The translations under genes were made by a program, and so were the position numbers. From assembly GCA_035293565.1 (NCBI GenBank), contig DATGMP010000075.1:1-64000 (forward strand): DNA of 64,000 nucleotides, written 5' to 3'. This stretch comes from DATGMP01 sp035293565 (lineage in GTDB: Bacteria; Pseudomonadota; Alphaproteobacteria; BOG-932; Roseiterribacteraceae). The notes beneath the pieces were generated by a model. That model was not told the DNA's origin and ran no database searches. It saw only the letters and a list, made by a program, of their open reading frames with translations. Every line of letters starts with the position of its first letter. Positions within the stretch are counted from its first letter, which is position 1. This document shows, in pieces, positions 52,758-62,805 of the stretch.

Positions 52758-54512
52758 TCAATCCGCCGAGGCGCGGCGAGGAGCGGAGGTGTCGAGCCCG
52801 TCCTTGAGCTTAGCCCGCAGCTGGGTGGCGAGCGTCTTGTCGTCGGTCAGCCGCGCCGCCCGCTCCCACTGGGAGCGCGCCTCGATCTGGCGACCGACGC
52901 GCCAATAGGCGTCGCCCAGGTGATCGTTGACCGTGGCGTCGTCGGCATCGAGCTCGACAGCGCGCTCGAGCTGCTTGACCGCGTCCTCATAATCGCCCTG
53001 GCGGAACATGACCCAGCCCAGGCTGTCGACGATCGCGCCGTCATCCGGCAATAGCTGGATCGCGCGGTCGAGCATGGTGCGGGCCCTGTCGAGATTGATC
53101 CCCTGGTCGGCCCAGGAGAAGGCCAGATAGTTGAGAAGCCCGGGATCGTCGGGACGGAGCAGCAGCGCCGCCAGAAGGTCCGCTTCGGCGTGCGGCCAGT
53201 CATGAGCGCGCTCATAGGCGATGCCGCGATGGTAAAGCGCAATGCCTCGGCGGCCACTGGTCGGCGCGGCACGGGCGAGCACGCCGTCATAGGCCGCGAT
53301 GGCCTCGGGGAAGCGCTGCGCTTGGCGAAGCAGATCACCTTCGAGCAGCGCCAGGTCGAGATCCTCCGGATGAGCGGCGACGGTGGCGCGGGCCAACTTG
53401 ATCGCATCATCGAGACGGTTGAGCTTGTCTAGATCGCCGACCGCGTCGCGAAGCGCCGTCGATCGCAGGCTCGAATTCGGATCCACCGACTCCAGCACGG
53501 CAACCGCGTCGTCAAGCCGGCCCCAATGTTGGTCGAACTCGGCCAACAGCACCTGCGCCTGCGAAAAATTCGGCGCCAGATGGAGCGCAAGCTGATCATA
53601 GAGCAAAGGGCCGAGATCGCCCTGATCCTGGAGCGCCAACGACGACGCGACGTCGAAGAAAGCAGCGGCAGCACCGGTCTTAGGATTGGGAGCCGGAGCC
53701 GTATGTCCCTTTCCGCCCAACCCTTTCAGCATCTCGGTTCGCACGGAGCTTGAAGCGCCGTCCGGATCGAGCTTTTCGATCGCCGCGCGCGCCTTATCGG
53801 TCGAGCCGTGGCGTTGATAGAATTCCGCGGCGACGATCAGCGCACGCGTGGACGGCTTCGCGTCGAGCAGCTTGTCATAGAAGCTGGCGGCGGCCGCCGG
53901 ATCGCCGGTCGCCTCGGCGACCAAGGCGGATTGCAGATTATAGAGCTCGGACGCGCCGGGCAGCGCGTTCACCGGTTGGAGCTCGGCCAACGCTTGGGCC
54001 TTCCGGCCCCGGCCGACTTCCGTCCAAGCCGCCAATAGCGGTTTCAAATAGCGCTCGACGCCCTCGGACGGAAGCGCATCGATACGCTGCCGCGCTGCGG
54101 CGTACCGGCCCGCGTCGAGGTCGTCCGTCGCCAGTATGACATGCGCCAGGACCGCGTCGCCCGAATCGGTCGGCACCGCGCGGGCAATATCGGCTGCGGC
54201 GGCAAAATCCCCGCCGGCCAAGGTCAGCAGGAGCGCCTCGTGCCGGAGGCTGGCATTGGTCCGGTCCGCGCTCCATACCTGCCGCATCAGCCGACCGGCG
54301 TTGCGCCAATCATGATCGAGCTGAGCGCTGCGGCCGGCGAGGTAGTTGCCCCAGCGCAACGCCTCGGCATCGGCGCCCGGATCCGAGTCGAAGTCTACAT
54401 TGGAGCGGCTCTCGGCCAGCGCATGCGGAGCCGATGCCAGAGCGCCGATTCCCATCACGCCAACCAAGCCAATCAGCGCTGCGGTCCGGCGCAGCTCCCG
54501 GCCCAAATTCAC
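52758..54512 (-). CDS. Secreted tetratricopeptide-repeat protein
   Basis: 584 residues: signal peptide (LIGLVGVMGIGALASAPHALA, cleavage after AHALA) and then at least ten helical TPR-like units. The clearest lie at the C-terminus: GIALYHRGIAYERAHDWPHAEADLLAALLLRPDDPGLLNYLAFSWADQG and GWVMFRQGDYEDAVKQLERAVELDADDATVNDHLGDAYWRVG. TPR arrays act as scaffolds; the location suggests periplasmic or outer-membrane complex assembly. Sphingomonads often have one such gene near ispE. No enzyme domain is present. Confidence 0.9.
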   Translation of the reverse strand: MNLGRELRRTAALIGLVGVMGIGALASAPHALAESRSNVDFDSDPGADAEALRWGNYLAGRSAQLDHDWRNAGRLMRQVWSADRTNASLRHEALLLTLAGGDFAAAADIARAVPTDSGDAVLAHVILATDDLDAGRYAAARQRIDALPSEGVERYLKPLLAAWTEVGRGRKAQALAELQPVNALPGASELYNLQSALVAEATGDPAAAASFYDKLLDAKPSTRALIVAAEFYQRHGSTDKARAAIEKLDPDGASSSVRTEMLKGLGGKGHTAPAPNPKTGAAAAFFDVASSLALQDQGDLGPLLYDQLALHLAPNFSQAQVLLAEFDQHWGRLDDAVAVLESVDPNSSLRSTALRDAVGDLDKLNRLDDAIKLARATVAAHPEDLDLALLEGDLLRQAQRFPEAIAAYDGVLARAAPTSGRRGIALYHRGIAYERAHDWPHAEADLLAALLLRPDDPGLLNYLAFSWADQGINLDRARTMLDRAIQLLPDDGAIVDSLGWVMFRQGDYEDAVKQLERAVELDADDATVNDHLGDAYWRVGRQIEARSQWERAARLTDDKTLATQLRAKLKDGLDTSAPRRASAD

Positions 54513-54648
54513 GAGTAATATCCGCTCAAACGTTAGAGGTCCGACATAGATCCTGAGGGCAAAGCCATGAAAGAAGTACTACCTGCAAACGGCTCCGTTC
54601 TCAAGAAACGCGGCTGCGACAAATGTCCTGCCCGGACCGCAATTTACC

Positions 54649-56319
54649 TTACATATTGGGATAATTGGGCCCACCTCCGCCCTCCGGGACGACCCAATTG
54701 ATGTTCTGCTCCGGATCCTTGATGTCGCAGGTTTTACAGTGGACACAATTCTGCGCGTTGATCTGGAATCGCGGATTTTGCCCGGCATCATCGCGCACGA
54801 TTTCGTAGACGCCGGCCGGGCAATAGCGTTGCGCCGGCTCATCATAGAGCGGCAGATTGATCCGGATCGGAATGGTCGGATCCTTGAGCTTCAGATGCGA
54901 CGGCTGGTTCTCCTCATGATTCGTATTCGAGATGAATACCGAGGAAAGCTTGTCGAAACTGATGACGCCGTCGGGCTTTGGATAGGCGATCTTCGGGCAT
55001 TCGGACGCTTTTTTCAGACACTCGTGGTCGGCCTTTTCATGATGGAGTGTCCAACCGACGAGAAAGCCCAAACTCAAATCCTCGAGCCACATATAGATGC
55101 CGCTCAGCAGCGTCCCCAGCCACATCCCATGCTTCAGGCTGGGCTTGACGTTCCGGACCTTCCGCAGATCCTCCCAAACCCAGGAATCGCGGAGCGCATC
55201 GGAGTATTCGGTGACCTCATCGCCGCCGGCCGAGCCGCCCTTCAGCCTTTGGAAGACCGCCTCGGCCGCCAACATGCCGGATTTCATCGCGTTGTGGCTG
55301 CCCTTGATCCTGGGCACGTTGACGAAACCCGCGGTGCATCCGATCAGCGCCCCGCCGGGGAAGGTGAGCTTGGGAATCGATTGCAGTCCACCCTCATTGA
55401 TGGCGCGTGCGCCATAGGAGATACGCTTTCCACCTTCCAGGAACGGCCTGATCGCCGAATGCTGCTTGAAGCGCTGAAACTCGTCAAAAGGCGAGATGTG
55501 GGGATTCGAGTAGCTGAGATTGATGACGAATCCGATCGAAACGAGGTTATCGTCGAAATGATACATGAATGAGCCGTCGCCGCCGGTATTCATCGGCCAG
55601 CCTTGCGTGTGGAGAACCAAGCCAGGTCTGTGCTTGTTCGGATCGATCTCCCACAGCTCCTTGAGGCCGATGCCGAATTTCTGCGGGTCCACTCCGTCTC
55701 GGAGTTTGAAGCGCTCGAAGAGCGTCTTGGTCAGCGAGCCGCGCGCGCCCTCGGCGAAAAACGTGTACTTGGCGCGAAGCTCGACGCCGCGCGTGTAATT
55801 GTCGGTCTTGGTACCGTCTTTGGCGATTCCCATGTCGCCGGTCGCGACGCCGACGACCGCGCCGTTCTTGTCATAGAGCACCTCGGCGCCGGCGAAGCCT
55901 GCATAGATCTCCACGCCCAGCTCCTCGGCCTGCTGGCCAAGCCAGCGACATAGATTGCCAAGGCTGACGATGTAATTGCCGCGATTGCTCATCAGCGGCG
56001 GTAGGATGAAATGCGGTATCTTGATCTCGCTGTGCTCGGTCAATATCCAAAAGCGATCCTCCTTGACCGGAGTCTTGATCGGCGCGCCCTTCTCCCGCCA
56101 GTCCGGAATCAGCTCGTCGATCGCAATCGGATCGATCACCGCGCCCGACAGGATATGCGCGCCGATCTCCGATCCCTTCTCGATGACGCAGACCGAGACT
56201 TCGTGGCCCTGCTCGGCCGCAAGCTGCTTCAGTCGGATCGCGGCCGACAGCCCGGCCGGCCCGCCACCGACGATCACGACGTCGTATTCCATGCTCTCGC
56301 GATCGCTGGTCTCGTCCAT
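54649..56319 (-). CDS. Electron-transfer flavoprotein-ubiquinone oxidoreductase
   Basis: Passes electrons from ETF (fed by acyl-CoA and other dehydrogenases) to ubiquinone at the inner membrane. 556 residues: FAD site VVIVGGGPAGLSAAIRLKQ, membrane-surface segment GWPMNTGGDGSFMYHFDD, and the C-terminal 4Fe-4S domain with cysteines in RYCPAGVYEI and QNCVHCKTCDIKDP. ATG 56319 gives the usual length; ATG 56358 is possible but would add an unusual leader. No ETF subunit genes lie in the window. Confidence 0.95.
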   Translation of the reverse strand: MDETSDRESMEYDVVIVGGGPAGLSAAIRLKQLAAEQGHEVSVCVIEKGSEIGAHILSGAVIDPIAIDELIPDWREKGAPIKTPVKEDRFWILTEHSEIKIPHFILPPLMSNRGNYIVSLGNLCRWLGQQAEELGVEIYAGFAGAEVLYDKNGAVVGVATGDMGIAKDGTKTDNYTRGVELRAKYTFFAEGARGSLTKTLFERFKLRDGVDPQKFGIGLKELWEIDPNKHRPGLVLHTQGWPMNTGGDGSFMYHFDDNLVSIGFVINLSYSNPHISPFDEFQRFKQHSAIRPFLEGGKRISYGARAINEGGLQSIPKLTFPGGALIGCTAGFVNVPRIKGSHNAMKSGMLAAEAVFQRLKGGSAGGDEVTEYSDALRDSWVWEDLRKVRNVKPSLKHGMWLGTLLSGIYMWLEDLSLGFLVGWTLHHEKADHECLKKASECPKIAYPKPDGVISFDKLSSVFISNTNHEENQPSHLKLKDPTIPIRINLPLYDEPAQRYCPAGVYEIVRDDAGQNPRFQINAQNCVHCKTCDIKDPEQNINWVVPEGGGGPNYPNM

Positions 56320-56393
56320 TTTCCGGAGTCCCTTTTGCGGTTCTTGAGAGTCCGTCATAAAAGGTCCGGCATGAAATATGAAGGCCGGCCCCC

Positions 56394-57218
56394 ATGGCTG
56401 GGGTGAGGGACGATCGGATCGAGGCGATGGAAGCGTTGGCCTGGTTGGTCGCGGCGGGCGCCGACGAAGCAATCGCCGAAACCCCGGTCGACCGGCTCGC
56501 GCCGGCGCCAGCGGCAGTCCCCGATATCATAGCCGCGATCCCGAGTCCCGCAGAGCCGAGGCGGCCGGCACCTCGGCAGGCCCCCGACATGCCCTTGGGC
56601 ACTCACGAGGCCTCGAGCGCGGCGCGGGAGCTCGCCGCCGGTGCACGCACGCTCGACGAGCTTCGCGACGCAATCGCTCGGTTCGAGGGACTGACGCTCA
56701 AATCGACCGCGACGAATCTCGTCTTCGCGGATGGTAATCCGGCGGCGCCGCTGATGCTTATCGGCGAAGCGCCGGGCGCGGAGGAAGACCGGCGCGGCCT
56801 TCCCTTCGTAGGCGCAAGCGGCCAGTTGCTCGATCGGATGCTGGCGGCGATCGGCCGTGACCGCTCCAACACCTACATCACCAACATTCTGAATTGGCGG
56901 CCGCCTGGAAATCGGAAACCGAGCCCCGTCGAAATGACCCTCTCTCTTCCCTTCGTCGAACGACATGTCGCCCTGGCGGCGCCGGCGATCGTGGTCCTTC
57001 TGGGCGATACGGCCGCAAAGACGCTCACCGGACGCAATGAAGGGATCACGCGACTCCGGGGGCGATGGTTCACGCTCGGGCCCCAATTCGGCGACCCGCC
57101 GATACCGGTTCTGCCGACCTTCCACCCCGCCTTCCTGCTGCGGTCGCCGGCTCAGAAGCGCGAAGCCTGGATTGATTTCCTAACAATTCAAAAAAAGCTC
57201 AAAGAGCTCGGTCGTTAA
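56394..57218 (+). CDS. Uracil-DNA glycosylase, family 4-like, without iron-sulfur cysteines
   Basis: 274 residues with the family-4/5 fold: GEAPGAEEDRRGLPFVGASGQLLDRML (base pocket and water-activating region), YITNILNWRPPGNRKPSP and the C-terminal LPTFHPAFLLRSP. It would remove uracil from DNA after cytosine deamination. In the family a 4Fe-4S cluster is held by four cysteines, yet this protein has no cysteine at all; the usual C in xxxCRPPGNR is W. The N-terminal ~75 residues are Ala/Pro-rich and probably disordered. Start 56394 or ATG 56427. Confidence 0.85.
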   Translation: MAGVRDDRIEAMEALAWLVAAGADEAIAETPVDRLAPAPAAVPDIIAAIPSPAEPRRPAPRQAPDMPLGTHEASSAARELAAGARTLDELRDAIARFEGLTLKSTATNLVFADGNPAAPLMLIGEAPGAEEDRRGLPFVGASGQLLDRMLAAIGRDRSNTYITNILNWRPPGNRKPSPVEMTLSLPFVERHVALAAPAIVVLLGDTAAKTLTGRNEGITRLRGRWFTLGPQFGDPPIPVLPTFHPAFLLRSPAQKREAWIDFLTIQKKLKELGR

Positions 57219-57507
57219 CCATATTTGACCGAGCTAGCCTCCTACGTCCGTGAAGCGCGAAAAGCCCTGATTCTACATAGATTTAGGGAAAACTCTTCAT
57301 ATTAAGACAAACGCAGAATAACCATAACGCAATTAAGTTACCCGGACTGCCAGGCCAACAGTAAACGCAACTACTCTGATATTGTTTCAATCATGATTTA
57401 TTCGAGGAAATTCTAAGCTGTACCGGCATTGGGCCAACATTGCTCGTCGCGGCGCGGTCGGCGGGCATGGATTGCCAAATCCCTAATGATCGATTAAAAC
57501 CCCCTTT

Positions 57508-59235
57508 ATGTTTACCCTCCTGGACACGGAGCGGCTGTCAAACGCCGCCCCGCGGGGCGCATATTGTGCCCGTCTTATCCTCCTCGCAGGGCTGAGTTCT
57601 CTCGCGCTCCTCCCGGCGCGCGTTCTTGCCCCTACCAGTTCCGAACCCGCAGCGGTGATGGAGCCTCTGGCTCTCGATTCGGCCGACCGGCGGCTCGCGA
57701 CCGCTCTAGCCGAAACGCATTATCGGTTGAGCTTCAAGGATCGGGACCGCTATCGGCGCCTGTTCGCGGCAATCGATCGCGGCGACTGGTCCCAGGCAGA
57801 TTGGCTGACGGGCCAGCTCGAGGATCGCCGCCTTGTCGGCCATGTGCTGGCCAGCCGCTACCTTGCCGGAGGCGCCGGCTCCTTTGCCCAGCTGCGCGAC
57901 TGGCTCGATCTCTATGGCGACCTGCCCGAGGCGGATGCCGTCTACCGGCTCGCCGAAACGAGGCGCCCGGCCGGGAGCACAGCGCCATTACCCCGTCCGC
58001 GCAGCGGCAACCTGTCCGCCCAGCGCCCCACCCCCGACCCGGATTCGATCGGGTCGTCCGAGCCGCATACCCATGCCGGCGAGCTCGCCGCCGTCCGGTT
58101 CTTCGCCTCGGACGACAAGGGCGCGCTGAATGAGGCCTCGCACGCCGACCGGGAGCTCGGCCCCCGCGCCTCGCAATCGCTCTGGCTCGCGGGCCTATCC
58201 GCCTGGCGACTGGGCCAGTTCAGCGAGGCGGGCCGCTACTTCACGGCCCTGACGCGCTCGGAGACCGCCTCCGGCTGGATGCTCGCGGCCGGCGCCTATT
58301 GGGCCGGGCGGGTCGAAGAGCTTCGGGGCGCCTCGGCGGCCGCCGGTAAATGGTTCGCCTCCTCCGCGCGCTATCGCACGACTTTCTACGGCATGCTCGC
58401 CATGCGGAAGCTCGGGCTCGACATCGCCCAGGAAATATCCGGCGCATCGCTGAGCGGCGATCACCTCAACGTGCTGGCCGAGACTCCGGCAGGCTATCGG
58501 GCCGTCGCGCTCCTCGATATCGGACGCCCCGATCTGGCAGCCGCCGAGCTCGAGCGGATCGATCCATCAAGCAATCCGAAGCTCAACGAGTCGCTGCTCG
58601 TCGTTGCCGATGCAGCGCATCTCGGGGATCGCTCGCCGATCCTGGCGCAGCGGATCTCCGGCCAGGCCGCCGTGACCAAGCTCAACGAGCGCTTTCCGAT
58701 TCCGCACTGGCAGCCACATGGCGGTTTCCGCGTTGATCCGGCCCTGGTCTTCGCGGTCGTACGGCAAGAATCCGGCTTCGACCCCAAAGCGGTCAGCCCG
58801 GCCGGCGCCACTGGGTTGATGCAGCTCATGCCGCGTACCGCCGAATCGGTCGGCGGCAGCAAGCGCCAAAAGGCTCTTTTCGACCCCGCCACCAACCTCG
58901 ATCTCGGCCAGCGTTATATCAGCGCGCTGATGGGCGACCCCGCCATCGGTGAAAATCTGTTGCTGGTCGCAGCGGCCTACAACGCGGGCGCCGGCAATCT
59001 CGCGAAGCTCACCAACATTCTCAGCCACGAAGATCCGTTGATAGCGATCGAAAGCATTCCCAACGACGAAACTCGCGGCTTCATTGAACGCGTGCTCGCC
59101 AATTATTGGATCTATCGTGCGCGAATGGGCGCGGATACTTCGTCCTTGACGGATCTGGCCGAGGGCCGCTGGCCTCGCTATCGCTGGGACGATGCGGCGA
59201 ACGACACGTCCGGCGCCGCCTTGGCCACGAACTAG
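57508..59235 (+). CDS. Lytic murein transglycosylase (SLT family)
   Basis: 575 residues with a signal peptide (LILLAGLSSLALLPARVLA). Residues ~60-390 are the helical superhelix that binds glycan strands, and ~400-545 the catalytic SLT domain with the general-acid glutamate in RQESGFDPKAVSPAGATGLMQLMP and LVAAAYNAGAGNLAKL. It cleaves peptidoglycan to 1,6-anhydro-MurNAc products, the substrate recycled by AnmK. No ribosome-binding site precedes ATG 57508, so a leaderless or inefficiently started mRNA is possible. The 289-base gap upstream is AT-richer and holds no gene or clear motif. Confidence 0.9.
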   Translation: MFTLLDTERLSNAAPRGAYCARLILLAGLSSLALLPARVLAPTSSEPAAVMEPLALDSADRRLATALAETHYRLSFKDRDRYRRLFAAIDRGDWSQADWLTGQLEDRRLVGHVLASRYLAGGAGSFAQLRDWLDLYGDLPEADAVYRLAETRRPAGSTAPLPRPRSGNLSAQRPTPDPDSIGSSEPHTHAGELAAVRFFASDDKGALNEASHADRELGPRASQSLWLAGLSAWRLGQFSEAGRYFTALTRSETASGWMLAAGAYWAGRVEELRGASAAAGKWFASSARYRTTFYGMLAMRKLGLDIAQEISGASLSGDHLNVLAETPAGYRAVALLDIGRPDLAAAELERIDPSSNPKLNESLLVVADAAHLGDRSPILAQRISGQAAVTKLNERFPIPHWQPHGGFRVDPALVFAVVRQESGFDPKAVSPAGATGLMQLMPRTAESVGGSKRQKALFDPATNLDLGQRYISALMGDPAIGENLLLVAAAYNAGAGNLAKLTNILSHEDPLIAIESIPNDETRGFIERVLANYWIYRARMGADTSSLTDLAEGRWPRYRWDDAANDTSGAALATN

Positions 59236-61184
59236 ACGGGTCGAACGCGCTTGCGGCGATCGGCGACTGCAACGCCGAGAAGCTCGTTCCGGCGCGCCTG
59301 ATCGAGCAGCCCCTGCAGTTCGGCGGACGCCTCGCCGGCGCGAGCGGCTTCCGCCAACCGGTCGAGATAGGCGTCAATCACCTCACTCGGCACACCGCGC
59401 GGAGACGCGCTCAGGATCCCGGCTGCCTCGGTCGGCCGCAGAGGTTCTTGCTCATCGGACAAGCTCTCCGTCAGCTTCTCCCCTGGGCGCAAGCCGGTGA
59501 ACACGATTTCGATGTCGCGCTCCGGCTCGAGACCTGCGAGGCGAATCATCTGCCGCGCCAGATCCACGATCTTCACCGGCTCGCCCATGTCGAGCACGAA
59601 TATCCCGCCGCGCTCCTCCGATCGCGCCAAGCTGTAGGCCGCCGCCTGGAGCACGAGCTGCACCGCTTCGCGGCAGGTCATGAAAAAGCGCTCGACGTTG
59701 GGATCGGTTACGGTCAGCGGGCCGCCGGCCGCGAGCTGCCTTTCGAAAAGCGGCACGACGGAGCCCGTCGAGCCCAGAACGTTGCCGAAGCGCACGGTGA
59801 CGAAACGGGTCGACCGATCGCCGTCGAGATCGAGCGCCTGGCAATAGCTCTCGGCGATGCGCTTGGTCAGGCCCATGACGCTCGTCGGCTCGACAGCCTT
59901 GTCGGTGGAAATCATCACCATCGCCGACGCGCCGACAGCCCGGGCGGCATCGGCCACGTTCCGGGTGCCGATCGCATTGGTCAGCACGCACTCGGAGATG
60001 TTGATCTCAGCCAAGGGCAAATGCTTCAGCGCGGCGGCGTGGAAGACGATATCGGGCCGCTCCGAGGCCATCAGCGCATGGATCCGCGCCCGGTCCCGGA
60101 TGTCTCCCAGATGGGTTGCGAGGTCGAGCCCGGGATGCTCGGCCGCCATCGCCTGACCGATCGTGTAGAGGGCGAGCTCGCCATGCTCGACGAGCGCCAG
60201 CCGCGCGGGCTCGAGCGCCGCAACCTGGCGCGTCAGCTCACCGCCGATAGTGCCGCCGGCGCCGGTCACGAGGACTCGGCGCCCCGCGATCATGGCGCGC
60301 AGGATCGCGACATCATGGATCACCTGCGGCCGGCCCAGCAGGTCCTCCACCGCGATCGGCCTTAGCTTCAATCTGCCGTCGGCAACGGCATCTTGGAACT
60401 CGGTCAGATTCGGCATCCGGGCGATGGTGAGGCCGAAGGGCTCCGCCGCATGCACCAGCCGCCGCATCGACGCGCCGTCGAGCTCGGCCGAAGGGCGCGT
60501 GACGATCAGGCGCTGCGGCTGATCGGCCTGCCCCTTCAGCCGCGCGATCACGGCCGCCAGATCGTCCGAATGACCCAGGATCGGGACGCCGTGGATCTGT
60601 CGTCCCACCAGATTGCGCCCGCGATCATCGAGCACGCCGACCACGCGATAGGGATGGGCCGGGTTGCCTGCCATGGCGCGAATGAACAGCTCCGCCCCAT
60701 CGCCGGCGCCGATGAGCAGGACCGGCGTGCGAAGCGCCGTCTCTTGGCGCAGCCCGGCCGCCCGATCCTTGAGCGACCGGTAGAGGAGCCTGGGCCCGGC
60801 GAGCAGCGCCACGAGCACGAACCACGCGATCAGCGGCGCCGAGCGCGGCAGCAAGATCATGCGGTTGACGAAGAAGACCGCCGGCACGAAGAGCAGCACC
60901 GCCAACGTCACGGCCTTGACGAGCGCCGCGAGGTCCCTCAGCGAGGCGTAGCGCCAGAGGCCGCGATAGAGCTGCAGAATCTGAAAGGACGCAGCCGCGG
61001 TCGCCATGAAGATTGGCAGGCCGGCCTCGAGAGCAGCGCGATAGGTCGTAAAAGCGTCTCCGCCCACCCTCAGATACATGGCCGCCAGAAAGGCGAGTCC
61101 GGCCATGACCGTGTCGTGCAAGAAGGCAAGCACGGGCAACCAACGCTCGAGCCGCGGCCGGATTCGCTGAACTGAGGGCGTCAT
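59232..61184 (-). CDS. Membrane-bound nucleotide-sugar 4,6-dehydratase (PglF/WbpM/CapD type)
   Basis: 650 residues: four N-terminal membrane helices, a CoA-binding-like domain (VLLIGAGDGAELFIRAM), and a SDR catalytic domain with VLVTGAGGTIGGELTRQ. The active-site STDKAVEPTSVMGLTKR has Met where classic SDRs have Tyr, as in PglF, WbpM and FlaA1. These convert UDP-GlcNAc-type sugars to 4-keto-6-deoxy intermediates for O-antigen, capsule or glycoprotein sugars. No other glycan genes are adjacent except kdsB at 62806. Its stop shares CTAG with the SLT gene. Confidence 0.9.
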   Translation of the reverse strand: MTPSVQRIRPRLERWLPVLAFLHDTVMAGLAFLAAMYLRVGGDAFTTYRAALEAGLPIFMATAAASFQILQLYRGLWRYASLRDLAALVKAVTLAVLLFVPAVFFVNRMILLPRSAPLIAWFVLVALLAGPRLLYRSLKDRAAGLRQETALRTPVLLIGAGDGAELFIRAMAGNPAHPYRVVGVLDDRGRNLVGRQIHGVPILGHSDDLAAVIARLKGQADQPQRLIVTRPSAELDGASMRRLVHAAEPFGLTIARMPNLTEFQDAVADGRLKLRPIAVEDLLGRPQVIHDVAILRAMIAGRRVLVTGAGGTIGGELTRQVAALEPARLALVEHGELALYTIGQAMAAEHPGLDLATHLGDIRDRARIHALMASERPDIVFHAAALKHLPLAEINISECVLTNAIGTRNVADAARAVGASAMVMISTDKAVEPTSVMGLTKRIAESYCQALDLDGDRSTRFVTVRFGNVLGSTGSVVPLFERQLAAGGPLTVTDPNVERFFMTCREAVQLVLQAAAYSLARSEERGGIFVLDMGEPVKIVDLARQMIRLAGLEPERDIEIVFTGLRPGEKLTESLSDEQEPLRPTEAAGILSASPRGVPSEVIDAYLDRLAEAARAGEASAELQGLLDQARRNELLGVAVADRRKRVRPV

Positions 61185-61207
61185 CTATGCTCGATATCTA
61201 TGCTCGA

Positions 61208-62005
61208 TCAGGGAGACGCATTCGCGTGAATCGTCCGAATACGCCCGAGAAGCCGCTTATGCAAATCTCGGCAGCCGCAGGCGAGCACCCGGCCGTCGGA
61301 TGACGCGCCGAGCCTCTGTCCTCGCCAGTCCGTGATCACACCGCCGGCGCCTTCGATGACGGGCGCCAATGCCGCGAAATCATGCAGCTTGAGTCCAGAT
61401 TCCAGCACGATATCGATCCAGCCCGCGGCAAGGAGGCCGTAGGCGTAGCCGTCTCCGCCATAAGTTCGGATGGCGGCGCCGGCGGCAACGTCCTGGTAGA
61501 CTGGGACGTCGGCGGCCGGGAAGAGGTCGGGCGCCGTGGTGCTGAACAGGGCCGATTCGAGGGGAACGTCGCGCCGGGCCCTGATCTCCTTCCCGTTGAG
61601 CGTGGTGGCGCGGCCGGCCACGCCAATCCAGCGATCCCGCACGATCGGCTGGTCGATGACGCCCAGCACCGGCTGTCCGCTCTCATCCAGCAGAGCGACC
61701 AGCGTGGCGAAGGTCGGACGGCCGCTCATGAAGGCCTTAGTGCCGTCGATCGGGTCGATGACCCAGGTCAGGCCCGAACTTCCCGACGCGACGCCGAACT
61801 CTTCGCCCGCGACCCCGTCCTGCGGACGCTCCGCCGAAAGGATCCGGCGGACAGCCTGCTCCGCCGCTTTGTCGGCTTCGGTCACCGGCGTGATATCGGC
61901 CTTGGTCGCGACGTCGTAGCTTTGCCGAAACCGCGCGCGGATTTCCGCGGCTGCGGCGTCGGCCAGACGCTCGGCCAGAGCGACCGCCGCCCCCAGATCG
62001 GTCAC
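61208..62005 (-). CDS. hisN: Histidinol-phosphatase / inositol-monophosphatase family
   Basis: 265 residues with all IMPase metal motifs: VTEADKAAEQ, GEEFG, DPIDGTKAF and GGDGYAYGLLAAGWIDIV. In alphaproteobacteria without the HisB phosphatase domain this branch usually supplies histidinol-phosphatase, but inositol or CysQ-like substrates are possible. GTG 62005 (with GAGCAGG before it) gives the normal length; it starts 20 bases after the cytochrome c stop. Confidence 0.85.
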   Translation of the reverse strand: MTDLGAAVALAERLADAAAAEIRARFRQSYDVATKADITPVTEADKAAEQAVRRILSAERPQDGVAGEEFGVASGSSGLTWVIDPIDGTKAFMSGRPTFATLVALLDESGQPVLGVIDQPIVRDRWIGVAGRATTLNGKEIRARRDVPLESALFSTTAPDLFPAADVPVYQDVAAGAAIRTYGGDGYAYGLLAAGWIDIVLESGLKLHDFAALAPVIEGAGGVITDWRGQRLGASSDGRVLACGCRDLHKRLLGRIRTIHANASP

Positions 62006-62025
62006 GGGGACGACCTGCTCAAGCG

Positions 62026-62562
62026 CTATTTCTCTGTGGGAAGCGGCACCGGATTGTCGCTCTGCAGCCTCAGCCAAGCGAGCACGTCGGCGCGATCCTG
62101 GGGTTTCTTCAAGCCCGCGAAGCCCATCTTGGTCCCCGGAAGAAAGCCCTGCGGATGAGCGATGAACTTGTTGAGCGATTCGAAGTCCCAATTGCCCTTG
62201 AAGTTCTTCATGGCGTCGGAATAGGCGTAGTCCGACTTGTGGGCATGCGGACCGCCCACGACACCCCAAAGATTGGGGCCGACCATGTTCGGTCCGCCCT
62301 TCGCGAAATTATGGCAGGCCATGCATTGCTTGGCGATCTGCGCGCCATGGTCGGGGTCGGCCTTGGCGAGGAGCGGACCGACCGGCGGGATCTCGGCGGG
62401 CTTCGACTCGGTCGTCCCGGCGGTCGCTTCCGCCGCGCCCTCGATGGGATAGGCGAGCTTCGACGGGAAGGTCGGCTGGACCAGCATGCCGGAGACGATG
62501 ATCGAGATCATCGCGAGGATGCCGGCGACCAGGATCGCCGCGTAGAGTTTGTTGCTTTCCAT
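62026..62562 (-). CDS. Membrane-anchored class I cytochrome c
   Basis: 178 residues: an uncleaved N-terminal anchor (LYAAILVAGILAMISIIVSGMLV), a Pro/Ala-rich linker and a mitochondrial-type cytochrome c domain with haem motif CMACH, KGGPNMVGPNLWGVVG and GTKMGFAGLKKPQDRADVLAWL, including the axial methionine. Like CycM or cytochrome c552 it would carry electrons from the bc1 complex to oxidase while tethered. Start ATG 62562; only a weak ribosome-binding site is seen. Confidence 0.93.
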   Translation of the reverse strand: MESNKLYAAILVAGILAMISIIVSGMLVQPTFPSKLAYPIEGAAEATAGTTESKPAEIPPVGPLLAKADPDHGAQIAKQCMACHNFAKGGPNMVGPNLWGVVGGPHAHKSDYAYSDAMKNFKGNWDFESLNKFIAHPQGFLPGTKMGFAGLKKPQDRADVLAWLRLQSDNPVPLPTEK

Positions 62563-62805
62563 GCGTTGCCCGTCCGAAGGCCGTGAAGCCGGCCTCGGGC
62601 CGGCGACTGGTGAAGAGTGAGCGCGGGAGCGAATCCCCAGCGATCCGCCTCTATAGCCACAGCGAGAGGCCGGGCGGAAGGCTTTTGACGCGACAATCGC
62701 GGCGATCGGATCGGGAATTTGCCGGACCGAATGTCGCAGAGCGGCCAAATGAGCCTAATCGCGTGGCCTTGACAGTGTCGCCGCCAGGCTTACGAAACCT
62801 GGGAA

